Assembly (NCBI RefSeq): GCF_004217615.1
Contig: NZ_SHLD01000001.1
Span: 1,736,001 to 1,800,000, forward strand
DNA length: 64,000 nucleotides
Reading direction: 5' to 3'
From: Micromonospora kangleipakensis
GTDB lineage: Bacteria; Actinomycetota; Actinomycetes; Mycobacteriales; Micromonosporaceae
Part shown: in pieces, positions 8,627 through 16,658 of the stretch
Numbering within the stretch: position 1 is the first letter of the stretch
Layout of the letters: the number at the start of each line of letters is the position of its first letter
Program-made: the position numbers and the translations under genes
The notes under the pieces: model-generated
Database searches by the model: none
Told to the model about the DNA's origin: nothing
Seen by the model: the letters and a program-made list of their open reading frames with translations, nothing else

Positions 8627-9359
8627 GCCGCGTACCCCCGACGAGGTGGTCGCCCGCGCCGCGCGGGCGACCGACCTCGCCGACCTCGACGGCGCGGTGA
8701 GCAACTGCTTCGCCTGCCCGCGCCTGGTCGCCTGGCGGGAGGAGGTCGCCCGGGTGAAGCGGGCGGCCTTCCGCGACCAGCGGTACTGGGGCCGCCCGGT
8801 GCCCGGCTTCGGCGCCTCGGACGCGCGGATCGCCATCCTCGGCCTGGCGCCGGCCGCGCACGGCGGCAACCGCACCGGCCGGATCTTCACCGGCGACCGC
8901 TCCGGCGACGTGCTGTTCGCCGCCCTGCACCGCGCCGGCCTGGCCAACCAGCCGACCAGCGTCGCCGCCGACGACGGCCTGATCCTGCGGGACACCCGCA
9001 TCTTCGCCGCGGTGCGCTGCGCGCCGCCGGACAACAAGCCCACCCCAACGGAGCGGGACACCTGCGCGCCGTGGCTGCACCGGGAGGTCGCGCTGATCCG
9101 GCCCACCCTGCGCGTCGTGGTCGCGCTGGGTGCCTTCGCCTGGGCCGCGTGGTGGCCGGTGCTCCGGGACGTGTACGGGGTTCGGCCGCCCAGTCCGCGA
9201 CCGGCCTTCGGCCATGGGGCACACTGGTCCGACAGTTCCGCACCGGCGCTGCTCGGCTGCTATCACGTCAGCCAGCAGAACACCTTCACCGGGCGGCTGA
9301 CACCAGGGATGCTGGACGACGTGTTCGCCCGGGCGAAGCAGTTGGCCGGGGTGGACTGA
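8619..9359 (+). CDS. Uracil-DNA glycosylase, family 5 (UdgB-like), Fe-S type
   Basis: A 246-residue base-excision repair enzyme that removes uracil and related deaminated bases from DNA. The 4Fe-4S ligands are visible as NCFACPRL near the N-terminus and [18 protein letters not shown] further on. Motif A is [19 protein letters not shown], characteristic of family 5 rather than family 4 (GEAPG). The C-terminal motif is [13 protein letters not shown]. The best start is the TTG at 8619, which overlaps the dienelactone hydrolase stop by 8 bp; later GTG codons would cut into the conserved helix before the first Cys pair. Confidence 0.88.
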   Translation: MAEPRTPDEVVARAARATDLADLDGAVSNCFACPRLVAWREEVARVKRAAFRDQRYWGRPVPGFGASDARIAILGLAPAAHGGNRTGRIFTGDRSGDVLFAALHRAGLANQPTSVAADDGLILRDTRIFAAVRCAPPDNKPTPTERDTCAPWLHREVALIRPTLRVVVALGAFAWAAWWPVLRDVYGVRPPSPRPAFGHGAHWSDSSAPALLGCYHVSQQNTFTGRLTPGMLDDVFARAKQLAGVD

Positions 9360-9379
9360 GGAATGCGTGGGGCGGTGGG

Positions 9380-10123
9380 ATGGACCTCGGCGTGCTGCGC
9401 AGGTGGTGGCCGGTCGCGGCGGTGACGGTCCTGCTGGCCGTCGCCGTGTTCGCGGCCGGGCACTCCTCGATCGGGGCCAGCCGGATCCCGCCCGCCGCGG
9501 ACAACATCCCCTACGTGCCGGACTACCCCTCCGCCGCGCCCGCGCCCTCGATCGCCGTCGAGCCCCGGGACGCCGCCGAGGCCACCCAGGCGCAGATTCC
9601 TTCCTGGATCGCCACCACCGTGATGGTCGTGCTCGGCCTGGCGGTCCTGCTCGCCATCGGGTACGTCGGCTGGACGCTGTTCGGTGGCGCCCTTCGGCGT
9701 ACCACCCGGGCGATCCCGGTGCAGCGGGCCCGGCGTACCGCCGAGGGCACCGCGCGGGAGGTGGTCGCCGCGCTCGACGCGGGCCTGGTGGAGCTGGACG
9801 ACCGGGACACCGACCCGCGGACCGCGGTGATCGCCTGCTGGGTCCGGCTGGAGGAGGCCGCCGAGGAGGCCGGCGTGCCCCGGCTCGCCGGGGACACCCC
9901 GACCGACCTGGTCAGCCGGTTGCTGCGCGGCGAGCCGGCCGCCGGCGTCCCGGCGATCGCCAGCGCCGACGTGCTGGACGGGTTCGCGCACGTCTACCGC
10001 GAGGCCCGGTACGCCACACACACCGTCGACGAGCGGATGCGCGACCAGGCCCGGGCGGCCCTGCGCCGACTGCGCGGCGAGTTGGCCAACCTCGCCGCCT
10101 CCGCCCCCGGAGTGGCGCCGTGA
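9380..10123 (+). CDS. DUF4129 domain-containing membrane protein
   Basis: A 247-residue protein with a first membrane helix at ~9-27 (WWPVAAVTVLLAVAVFAAG), a short external loop, a second helix at ~75-97, and a cytoplasmic DUF4129 domain at ~130-215 (AVIACWVRLEEAAEEAGVPR, GFAHVYREARYA). DUF4129 proteins are a standard part of MoxR/DUF58/transglutaminase-like gene clusters; here no transglutaminase gene is present. It starts 20 bp after udgB. Its TGA stop is overlapped by the GTG of a repeat-encoded micro-ORF. Confidence 0.82.
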   Translation: MDLGVLRRWWPVAAVTVLLAVAVFAAGHSSIGASRIPPAADNIPYVPDYPSAAPAPSIAVEPRDAAEATQAQIPSWIATTVMVVLGLAVLLAIGYVGWTLFGGALRRTTRAIPVQRARRTAEGTAREVVAALDAGLVELDDRDTDPRTAVIACWVRLEEAAEEAGVPRLAGDTPTDLVSRLLRGEPAAGVPAIASADVLDGFAHVYREARYATHTVDERMRDQARAALRRLRGELANLAASAPGVAP

Positions 10124-10178
10124 GCGCGAGGAGTGAGCCGGTCTTGCGAGCCCCGCAGTCGCGAGCCAGGCTGACGCC
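10120..10178 (+). repeat. Coupler repeat, copy A (20-codon micro-ORF)
   Basis: A 59-bp unit beginning GTGAGCGCGAGGA and containing CCCGCAGTCGCGA. Its GTG at 10120 overlaps the TGA of the DUF4129 gene, and its own 20-codon frame ends in a TGA at 10180-10182 that overlaps the GTG (10179) of the next gene. Related units lie at 14521, 14580 and 54906. Confidence 0.75.
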
Positions 10179-10763
10179 GTGAGTACCAGCATCGACGACC
10201 TGCTGTCGTTCGAGGAGGAACCGGCCGGACCGGCCGTAGGTTCCCGCGGCGGCCGGGTACGCCTGGTGCTGCGGACCCTCGCGGTCACCGCGGCGATCGT
10301 GGCGGTCGTCGTGGCGGGCCTGCGGACGGTCGGCCTCCAGGTCTCCTTGTGGATCATCGTCGCCGGGGTGCTCGCGTTGCTCGCCGTCCGGCGGGTCACC
10401 GCCGCGCTGTCGCCCCCGCCGCCGCCCCGGGCCGGTTACCGGGCGCCCGCCGGTGAGGAGCCGGGCATCTGGAACTGGGCCGCCCGGGACGCGCTGCGCG
10501 CCGCCATCAACGGGTGGGAACGCCCGCTGGACTGGTGCGGGGGCAACCGGCAGCGGTTCACCGAGCGGATCCTGCCCCGGATCGGCGAGCTGGCCGACGA
10601 GCGGCTGCGCCAGAAGCACGGCCTGACCCGCGAGTCCGACCCGGCCCGTGCCCGCACCCTGCTGGGGGAGCCGCTGTGGACGTTCCTCAGCACGCCCCCC
10701 CGCCACCCCCCGTCGCCGCGCGACCTCGCGGCGATCGTCACCGAACTGGAGAAGCTGTGTTGA
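10179..10763 (+). CDS. Membrane protein of the MoxR/DUF58 operon, 3' end altered by IS insertion
   Basis: A 194-residue protein of unknown function with two adjacent membrane helices at ~28-70 (LAVTAAIVAVVVAGLRTVGL, SLWIIVAGVLALLAV), a Pro-rich linker and a cytoplasmic domain with WNWAARDALRAAINGWERPL and the PRHPPSPRDLAAIV segment near the end. Such genes lie between DUF4129 and MoxR genes in related genomes. The last codons are TGT TGA: by my reading the TnpB element begins at 10760, so the stop is supplied by the element and the protein has gained a terminal Cys. Confidence 0.6.
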   Translation: MSTSIDDLLSFEEEPAGPAVGSRGGRVRLVLRTLAVTAAIVAVVVAGLRTVGLQVSLWIIVAGVLALLAVRRVTAALSPPPPPRAGYRAPAGEEPGIWNWAARDALRAAINGWERPLDWCGGNRQRFTERILPRIGELADERLRQKHGLTRESDPARARTLLGEPLWTFLSTPPRHPPSPRDLAAIVTELEKLC

Positions 10764-11991
10764 CATCTTCCCGGCCCTGAAGGACCGGGATTCCCACGGT
10801 CGCCCGTGAGGTTTCCTGCTTCGTCACCGACCGCCTTGTCCGGGAGGGCTCCCGTTGAGGTCTTACACCAGCTCCACAGGCAGACACCGCCAGCCCGGCG
10901 GCCAGAATGTTCCGCGCGGCGTTCACGTCACGGTCGTGGATGGCGCCGCAGTCGCACGTCCAGGTCCGGACGTGCAGCGGCATCGTGACCCGTACGGTTC
11001 CGCAGGACGAGCACAGTTTGGAGGAGGGGAACCAGCGGTCGACCGCGATCACCTTACGGCCGTACCACTGGGCCTTGTATTCCAGCATGCTGCGGAACGC
11101 GCGCCACGCCGCGTCGCTGATGGCGCGGGCGAGTGTGTGGGTTTTCAGCAGGTTCCGAACGGTAAGGTCCTCGATCACGATCGTTTGGTTGTCACGAACG
11201 AGCCGAGTGGTGATCTTGTGCAGATGGTCGCGTCGCCGGTCGGCGATGCGAGCGTAAACCTTGGCGACCTTGCGGCGCGCGTTGTCCCGGTTCGCCGAGC
11301 CCTTGGCCTTCCGCGACAGCTCCCGCTGGGCGCGGGCAAGCCGGACACGGTCGCGCTGCCCATGCCGAGGATTGGTGATCTTTTCCCCGGTCGACAGGGT
11401 CAGCAGGTGGTCAAGCCCGGCGTCTATCCCGATCGCCGCGGTGGTCGGGGGCAGCGGCTGCAGGGTCTGGTCCTCGCACAGCAGGGACACGAACCAGCGG
11501 CCCGCGCTGTCCTGGGACACGGTCACCGTCGACGGCTTCGCACCCTCCGGGAGAGGGCGCGACCACACGATGTGCAGCGGCTCCCCCATCTTCGCCAGCG
11601 TCAGCGTGCCGTCGCGGAAGCGGAAAGCGCTGGTGGTGTACTCCGCCGACTTCCGCGATCTCTTCCGCGACTTGAAACGCGGGTACTGCGCGCGTTTAGC
11701 GAAGAAGTTTGTGAAGGCCGTCTGAAGGTGCCGCAGGGCCTGCTGAAGCGGAACCGAGGAGACCTCGTTGAGGTAGGCCAGTTCCCCGGTCTTCTTCCAC
11801 GCGGTCAGCATCGCCGACGTGGCGTTGTAGCTGACGCGTTCCTGCCGGAGCGTCCACGCCTCCGTACGGGCCGCCAACGCGAGGTTGTAAACCTTCCGCA
11901 CGCATCCGAACGTGCGCGACAGCTCGGCTGCCTGCGCCTCGGTCGGATAGAAGCGGTACTTGAATGCCCGCTTCACGCGCGTGGTCTTCAT
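10738..11991 (-). CDS. tnpB: RNA-guided endonuclease TnpB / OrfB-type transposase
   Basis: A 417-residue TnpB, the IS-encoded RuvC-like nuclease related to Cas12. N-terminal HTH-like OrfB domain (RAFKYRFYPTEAQAAEL, GCVRKVYNLAL); RuvC residues are intact: Asp in AAIGIDAGLDHLL, Glu in IVIEDLTVRNLL, and Asp in IHDRDVNAARN; zinc ribbon CSSCG and CDCG. Full length and free of stops, so it may be functional. The ATG at 11991 starts the standard KTTRVKRAFKYR sequence. The frame runs past the inferred element end, so the last seven residues are encoded by flanking DNA. The 3' part of the gene should also encode the guide RNA scaffold. Confidence 0.93.
   Translation of the reverse strand: MKTTRVKRAFKYRFYPTEAQAAELSRTFGCVRKVYNLALAARTEAWTLRQERVSYNATSAMLTAWKKTGELAYLNEVSSVPLQQALRHLQTAFTNFFAKRAQYPRFKSRKRSRKSAEYTTSAFRFRDGTLTLAKMGEPLHIVWSRPLPEGAKPSTVTVSQDSAGRWFVSLLCEDQTLQPLPPTTAAIGIDAGLDHLLTLSTGEKITNPRHGQRDRVRLARAQRELSRKAKGSANRDNARRKVAKVYARIADRRRDHLHKITTRLVRDNQTIVIEDLTVRNLLKTHTLARAISDAAWRAFRSMLEYKAQWYGRKVIAVDRWFPSSKLCSSCGTVRVTMPLHVRTWTCDCGAIHDRDVNAARNILAAGLAVSACGAGVRPQREPSRTRRSVTKQETSRATVGIPVLQGREDVNTASPVR
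10760..10990 (-). ncRNA. Predicted omega RNA (TnpB guide scaffold)
   Basis: In this family the guide RNA scaffold overlaps the 3' end of tnpB and ends at the element boundary. Here the scaffold would end with the hairpin 10789-10770 and GTCAA at 10764-10760. The next ~16-20 nt on the minus strand, reading out into the upstream membrane-protein gene from 10759, would be the guide. The 5' limit given is approximate. Confidence 0.4.
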
Positions 11992-12146
11992 GGCTACCGA
12001 ACTATCGCATCGCCCTGTGACAATCTGCGGGCTCTCGGGAGAGGCCACCAGTCCGCCTTGCCGGCGAACCGGCTATCCCTGCCCTGCTCCGCAGGAGTTC
12101 GATTCCTCCCCGCCCTGAAGGGCGAGGTCTCCTCGAAGGAGTTCTG
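10760..12146 (-). mobile_element. IS200/IS605-superfamily element, tnpB only (IS1341 type)
   Basis: A single-gene element carrying tnpB and no tnpA (Y1 transposase). Both ends have a short hairpin with a TGAA loop: 10770-10789 (CCCGGCCC-TGAA-GGACCGGG) and 12111-12124 (CGCCC-TGAA-GGGCG). The right end (low coordinates) begins TTGACATC at 10760, i.e. GTCAA on the transposase strand. The left end is placed at 12146 because joining 10759 to 12147 restores an overlapping TGATG stop/start of the two flanking genes. No target-site duplication is expected for this family. The left boundary is inferred. Confidence 0.8.
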
Positions 12147-13154
12147 ATGAACGACGTGGACCGGAGCATGCCCCCCGCCGAGGTGGGCCAGCTGGCCCGG
12201 GCGGTGCTGGACGCGGTCGGCACGGTCGTGGTCGGCAAGCGGGAGGCGTTGGAACTCGTCCTCGCCGGCATCCTCGCCGGTGGGCACGTGCTGCTGGAGG
12301 ACCTGCCGGGGCTGGGCAAGACGCTGACCGCGCGCTCCTTCGCGCAGGCCCTCGGGCTGGACTTCCGCCGGCTCCAGTTCACCCCAGACCTGCTGCCCGC
12401 CGACGTGACCGGCTCGTTCCTGTACGACCAGCGCAGCGGCGACTTCTCGTTCCGGGCCGGCCCGGTCTTCACCAACCTGCTGCTCGCCGACGAGATCAAC
12501 CGGACCCCGCCGAAGACCCAGTCGGCGCTGCTGGAGGCGATGCAGGAGAAGCAGGTCTCCGTCGAGGGCGTCACCTACCGGCTGGATGAGCCGTTCCACG
12601 TGCTCGCCACCGCCAACCCGATCGAGTACGAGGGGACGTACCCGCTGCCGGAGGCGCAGCTCGACCGGTTCCTGCTCCGGGTGTCGTTCGGCTACCCGAA
12701 CCATGAGGAGGAGTGGGAGGTGCTGCGCCGGCGGATGGCCCGCCGCCGCGAGGAGGCCGAGATCAAGCCGGTGGTCGACGCGGCCACCCTGCGCGCCATG
12801 CAGGCCGCGCTGGAGGACGTGGTCGTCGAGGACTCGATCGGCCGCTACATCGTGGCGCTGACCGCGGCCACCCGGGAGCATCCGTCCGCGCTGGTCGGTG
12901 CCTCGCCGCGCGGCTCGCTGGCGCTGCTGCTGCTGGCCCGGGTCCGGGCCGTCTTCGCCGGCCGGGACTACGTGGTGCCGGAGGACGTCAAGGAGGTGGC
13001 GGTGCCCGCGCTGGCCCACCGGATCACGCTGCGCCCGGAGATGTGGCTGCGCCGGGTCGACCCCTCCTTCGTTGTCGGCGAGGTCCTCGAGCAGACGCCC
13101 GCCCCGGCCAGCGGCGCGCTGCCCAGCTACGCGGCCGGGCGGCCCGGGCGCTGA
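12147..13154 (+). CDS. MoxR family AAA+ ATPase
   Basis: A 335-residue ATPase of the MoxR subgroup, chaperone-like ATPases that act with DUF58/von Willebrand-type proteins. Walker A is at 55-59 (DLPGLGKTLTARSFA), Walker B is LLLADEINRTPPKTQSALLEA, and sensor region VLATANPIEYEGTYPLPEAQ with the arginine finger segment LDRFLLRVSFGYP. The ribosome-binding site GAAGGAG (12135-12141) belongs to the inferred end of the TnpB element, so the insertion appears to have given this gene a new translation signal. The stop overlaps the DUF58 start as TGATG. Confidence 0.94.
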   Translation: MNDVDRSMPPAEVGQLARAVLDAVGTVVVGKREALELVLAGILAGGHVLLEDLPGLGKTLTARSFAQALGLDFRRLQFTPDLLPADVTGSFLYDQRSGDFSFRAGPVFTNLLLADEINRTPPKTQSALLEAMQEKQVSVEGVTYRLDEPFHVLATANPIEYEGTYPLPEAQLDRFLLRVSFGYPNHEEEWEVLRRRMARRREEAEIKPVVDAATLRAMQAALEDVVVEDSIGRYIVALTAATREHPSALVGASPRGSLALLLLARVRAVFAGRDYVVPEDVKEVAVPALAHRITLRPEMWLRRVDPSFVVGEVLEQTPAPASGALPSYAAGRPGR

Positions 13155-14524
13155 TGGCCAGTCGTGACGAGCCGGAGCCGGCGACGGGCTGGGCGCCCAC
13201 CTGGGCGCTCGGCCGGGCCGTGCTGCTCACCGGGCTGCTGCTGATCGCGGCGGTGCTGTTCGGCCGGGTCGACCTGGTCGTGCTGGCCACGCCGTTCGCC
13301 CTCGGCACCGCGTACGCGCTGCGCCGACGGCCCACCGCCGGCCCCGAGCTGGAGATCAGCGCCGGGGACGCGCACCTGGTCGAGGGCGGCCCGATGGCCG
13401 CCACGGTCGCCATCGGCAACCCGGACACCGTGTCGTACGACGTGGCGGTGGTGCGGACCCGGATGTCGCCGTGGCTGCGGGTGGAGAGGGTCGGCTTCGG
13501 CGGGGCGGGCGTGGAGGTGGCCCGCTCCGGGGGCGCCGACCGGCCCTTCGTCACCTCGGTGCCGACGGGTAGGGCGGTCGACCTGGCGCTGTCCGGGACG
13601 GCGCTGCGCTGGGGCCGGCACCCGATCGGTCCGGCCGGCGCCCGGGTCGCCACCGCGGACGGGCTGCTGGTCTCCCGGGCCGTGATCACCGACCCGGTGC
13701 GGATGCGGGTCTATCCGCGGACCGAGCCGTTCGAGGCGGTGGAGGCGATGCCCCGCGCGGCCGGGCTGGTCGGCGCGCACCACTCCCGGCGGCCGGGGGA
13801 GGGCGGCGAGCTGGCCGGGGTGCGGGTCTTCGCTCCCGGTGACCGGCTGCGCCGGATCGACTGGCGGGTCTCGCTGCGGGCCCGCCAGCTGCACGTCGCG
13901 GCCACCCTCTCCGACCGGGACGCCGAGGTGGTGGTGCTGCTCGACGTGCTGGCCGAGGCGGGCCGCTCGGGGGGCGTCAACGGTCCCGCCTCGGTGCTGG
14001 ACACCACGGTCCGGGCGGCGGCCGCGATCGGTGAGCACTACCTGCACCGGGGCGACCGGGTGGCGATGCTGGAGTACGGTCCGGCCGCCCGCCGGCTGCG
14101 CCCGGCCACCGGTCGCCGGCAGTACCTGACCGTGCTGGAGTGGCTGCTCGACGTGCACGCCGAGTCCTCCCCGCACGAGCCGTACGACCAGGTCTTCGGG
14201 CCGCAGGTGCTCTCCGCCGACGCGCTGGTGGTGGTGCTCACCCCGCTGCTGGACGAGCGGTCGGCGCAGATGCTGGCCCGGCTCGCCCGGGGCGGTCGGT
14301 TCGTGGTCGCGGTGGACACCCTGCCGGCCGACCTGCCGCCGCCGAAGGACCGGGGCTGGGCCGAGGTGGCGTACCGGCTGTGGCGGCTGGACCGGGACAC
14401 CATGATCGGCCAGCTCCGTGAGCACGGTGTGCCGGTGGTGCGGTGGGCCGGCGCGGGCAGCCTGGACCAGGTGCTCCGGGACGTGTCCCGACTGGCGACC
14501 GCCCCCCGGGTGGGTACCCGGTGA
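13154..14524 (+). CDS. DUF58 domain-containing membrane protein
   Basis: A 456-residue protein with two membrane helices at ~15-55, a beta-rich external-like region, and the DUF58 domain from about residue 215: GVRVFAPGDRLRRIDWRVSL followed by ARQLHVA and a von Willebrand A-like DAEVVVLLDVLAEAG segment. DUF58 proteins are the regular partners of MoxR ATPases. The ATG overlaps the moxR stop (TGATG at 13152-13156). Its TGA at 14522-14524 overlaps the GTG of the first of two tandem coupler repeats. Confidence 0.9.
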   Translation: MASRDEPEPATGWAPTWALGRAVLLTGLLLIAAVLFGRVDLVVLATPFALGTAYALRRRPTAGPELEISAGDAHLVEGGPMAATVAIGNPDTVSYDVAVVRTRMSPWLRVERVGFGGAGVEVARSGGADRPFVTSVPTGRAVDLALSGTALRWGRHPIGPAGARVATADGLLVSRAVITDPVRMRVYPRTEPFEAVEAMPRAAGLVGAHHSRRPGEGGELAGVRVFAPGDRLRRIDWRVSLRARQLHVAATLSDRDAEVVVLLDVLAEAGRSGGVNGPASVLDTTVRAAAAIGEHYLHRGDRVAMLEYGPAARRLRPATGRRQYLTVLEWLLDVHAESSPHEPYDQVFGPQVLSADALVVVLTPLLDERSAQMLARLARGGRFVVAVDTLPADLPPPKDRGWAEVAYRLWRLDRDTMIGQLREHGVPVVRWAGAGSLDQVLRDVSRLATAPRVGTR

Positions 14525-14638
14525 GCGCGCGGAACGCAGCGCAGCGGAGTCCCGCAGCCGCGAACGAAGGCGGGCACAGGTGAGCGCGAGGAACGCAGCG
14601 CAGCGGAGTCCCGCAGTCGCGAACGAAGGCGGGCACAG
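14521..14638 (+). repeat. Two tandem coupler repeats, copies B1 and B2
   Basis: Two direct 59-bp units start at 14521 and 14580; I count two differences between them. Each encodes a 20-codon ORF (VSARNAAQRSPAxANEGGHR), and each stop overlaps the next GTG: DUF58 TGA/GTG 14521, TGA/GTG 14580, TGA/GTG 14639. The second unit therefore hands over exactly to the start of the downstream membrane protein. Confidence 0.8.
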
Positions 14639-15211
14639 GTGAACGACATGCTGGACGCCCTGAACGAACGGGTCCGCGCCGTGCGGTACGCGGCAACCCG
14701 GGTCAGCCTCGCCCCGCTGCTGGTCCGGGTCGGCATCTTCCTGACCGTGCTGGTCGGCTTCCTGCTGGCGTACCCCGTGCAGATCTTCGCGGCGCGGGCG
14801 CTGCTGGCCCTGACGGTGGTGGCGGTGCTGCCGGCGATCGGGCCGCGCCGGGTCTGGCCGACCTTCGCGGCGCTGGTCACGGTCGGCGGGTGGCTGCTGG
14901 CCGCGGCCGGCTTCGACCGGCCGATCGCGCTGTGGCGGCTGCTCGCGGTGGCGACGCTGCTCTACCTGGCGCACACCCTCTGCGCGCTCGCCGCGCTGCT
15001 GCCCTTCGACGGGATTGTCGACCCGGACCTGATCCTGCGGTGGTTGACCCGGGCCGGCGGGGTGGTGCTCGCCAGCGCGGTGCTCGGCATCCTGCTGGCC
15101 GGGCTCGGCGGAATGGGGGCGGACCGGGGTTACCAGGCGGCCACGGTGGTCGGGCTGCTGGTCGCGGTGGCCCTCAGCGCGTTGCTCGGGTGGCTGTTGC
15201 GTCGCAGATAG
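14639..15211 (+). CDS. Six-helix membrane protein of the MoxR operon
   Basis: A 190-residue integral membrane protein of unknown function. About six hydrophobic segments are visible, for example VGIFLTVLVGFLLAYPV, ALLALTVVAVLPAIG, LLAVATLLYLAHTLCALAALL, VVLASAVLGILLAGLGG and VVGLLVAVALSALLGWLL. Two starts are possible: the GTG at 14639, which overlaps the stop of the upstream repeat ORF, or the ATG at 14648. It is the last gene of the DUF4129-MoxR-DUF58 operon; a role with those proteins is inferred only from position. Confidence 0.65.
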   Translation: MNDMLDALNERVRAVRYAATRVSLAPLLVRVGIFLTVLVGFLLAYPVQIFAARALLALTVVAVLPAIGPRRVWPTFAALVTVGGWLLAAAGFDRPIALWRLLAVATLLYLAHTLCALAALLPFDGIVDPDLILRWLTRAGGVVLASAVLGILLAGLGGMGADRGYQAATVVGLLVAVALSALLGWLLRRR

Positions 15212-15228
15212 CGGGATGGTGCAGGACG

Positions 15229-15262
15229 TTGTGCAGGTCACAGGTGTTGTGCTCCGTCACAG
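15229..15262. promoter_or_regulatory. Two directly repeated dyads upstream of the NADH dehydrogenase
   Basis: TTGTGC-AGG-TCACAG (15229-15243) and TTGTGC-TCCG-TCACAG (15247-15262) repeat the same inverted half-sites 52-85 bp before the GTG start. The TGTG/CACA arms resemble Crp- or Rex-type half-sites, but the centre spacing is shorter than either consensus, so the regulator is not identified. Confidence 0.45.
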
Positions 15263-15313
15263 AAGGGGGTCTCGGACGGGATTAGCCGAGCCGCCCGGGG
15301 AAAGATAGATGGC

Positions 15314-16645
15314 GTGAATCCGAAGCGGATCCTTGTCGTGGGTGCCGGGCACGTCGGCCTGTACGCTGCTCTGCGCCTGTCCAAGAAGCTGAGCTCCCGT
15401 GAGGCCGAGGTCGTGGTCGTCGACCCGCAGCCGCACATGACCTACCAGCCGTTCCTCCCCGAGGCGGCGGCCGGCAACATCTCGCCCCGGCACTCCGTGG
15501 TGCCGCTGCGGCGCGAGTTGCGTAAGTGCAAGGTCGTGGCCGGCACGGTGACCCGGATCGACCACGACCGGAAGACGGCGATCGTGCAGCCGATCAGCGG
15601 CCCGACCCGGGAGATCCAGTACGACCACGTGGTCGTCGCCCCCGGCTCGGTGTCCCGGACGCTGCCGATTCCGGGCCTGCACGAGCACGGCATCGGGTTC
15701 AAGACCATCGGCGAGGCCATCTACCTGCGCAATCACGTGCTGGACCGGCTGGACGTGGCGGCCGCCACGACCGACCCGGACGTCCGCCGTTCCGCGCTGA
15801 CCTTCACCTTCGTCGGTGGTGGCTACGCCGGCATCGAGGCGCTGGCCGAGATGGAGGACATGGCCCGGGACGCGATGCGCTACTACCCGGAGCTCAAGCC
15901 GGAGGAGATGCGCTGGGTCCTGGTCGAGGCCACCCAGCGGGTGCTGCCCGAGGTCGATCGGGACATGGGCGCCTACACGGTGCAGCAGCTGCTCAAGCGG
16001 AACATGGACATCCGGCTGGACACCCGGCTGGAGTCCTGCGTCGACGGGGTGGTCAAGCTCTCCGACGGCGACAGCTTCCGCTCCGACACCATCGTCTGGA
16101 CGGCCGGCGTGAAGCCGTCGCCGATGCTGGACGCGACGGATTTCCCGCGTGACGAGCGCCGGCGGGTCACCTGCCTGCCCACCCTCCAGATCGTGGACGG
16201 CGACCGGGTCGTCGAGGGCGCCTGGAGCGCCGGCGACTGCGCCGCGGTGCCGGACCTGACCAAGGAGCCGGGCAACTTCTGCTCGCCGAGCGCGCAGCAC
16301 GCGGTCCGGCAGGCCGCCCGGATGGCCGACAACATCGCGAACGTGATCCGCGGTCGCGAGCCGGTCAACTACAAGCACAAGCATGTGGGCAGCGTGGCCA
16401 GCCTCGGCCTGCACAAGGGCGTGGCGCAGGTCTACGGGATCAAGATGACCGGCTGGCCGGCGTGGTTCATGCACCGGACGTACCACATGTCGCGGATCCC
16501 GTCGTTCAACCGCAAGGTCCGGGTCGTGGTCGACTGGTCGCTGGCCTTCTTCCTCAAGCGTGAGGTGGTCGCCCTGGGCCAGCTGCACGACCCGCGCGAG
16601 GAGTTCGCCGAGGCCTCCCAGCCGGTCGGCGCGCTGCGCCGCTGA
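15314..16645 (+). CDS. ndh: Type II NADH dehydrogenase (NAD(P)/FAD-dependent oxidoreductase)
   Basis: A 443-residue flavoprotein that passes electrons from NADH to quinone without pumping protons. FAD-binding Rossmann motif ILVVGAGHVGLYAALRL at the N-terminus, the second nucleotide-binding motif TFVGGGYAGIEALAE, and the FAD contact VWTAGVKPSP. The YQPFLPEAAAGNISPR segment after the first Rossmann unit is typical of actinobacterial members. The C-terminal ~100 residues (KHVGSVASLGLHKGVAQVYG onwards) carry the amphipathic membrane-binding part. The GTG start has a moderate GGGGAAAG box. Confidence 0.88.
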   Translation: MNPKRILVVGAGHVGLYAALRLSKKLSSREAEVVVVDPQPHMTYQPFLPEAAAGNISPRHSVVPLRRELRKCKVVAGTVTRIDHDRKTAIVQPISGPTREIQYDHVVVAPGSVSRTLPIPGLHEHGIGFKTIGEAIYLRNHVLDRLDVAAATTDPDVRRSALTFTFVGGGYAGIEALAEMEDMARDAMRYYPELKPEEMRWVLVEATQRVLPEVDRDMGAYTVQQLLKRNMDIRLDTRLESCVDGVVKLSDGDSFRSDTIVWTAGVKPSPMLDATDFPRDERRRVTCLPTLQIVDGDRVVEGAWSAGDCAAVPDLTKEPGNFCSPSAQHAVRQAARMADNIANVIRGREPVNYKHKHVGSVASLGLHKGVAQVYGIKMTGWPAWFMHRTYHMSRIPSFNRKVRVVVDWSLAFFLKREVVALGQLHDPREEFAEASQPVGALRR

Positions 16646-16658
16646 GTTTTCGTACTGA

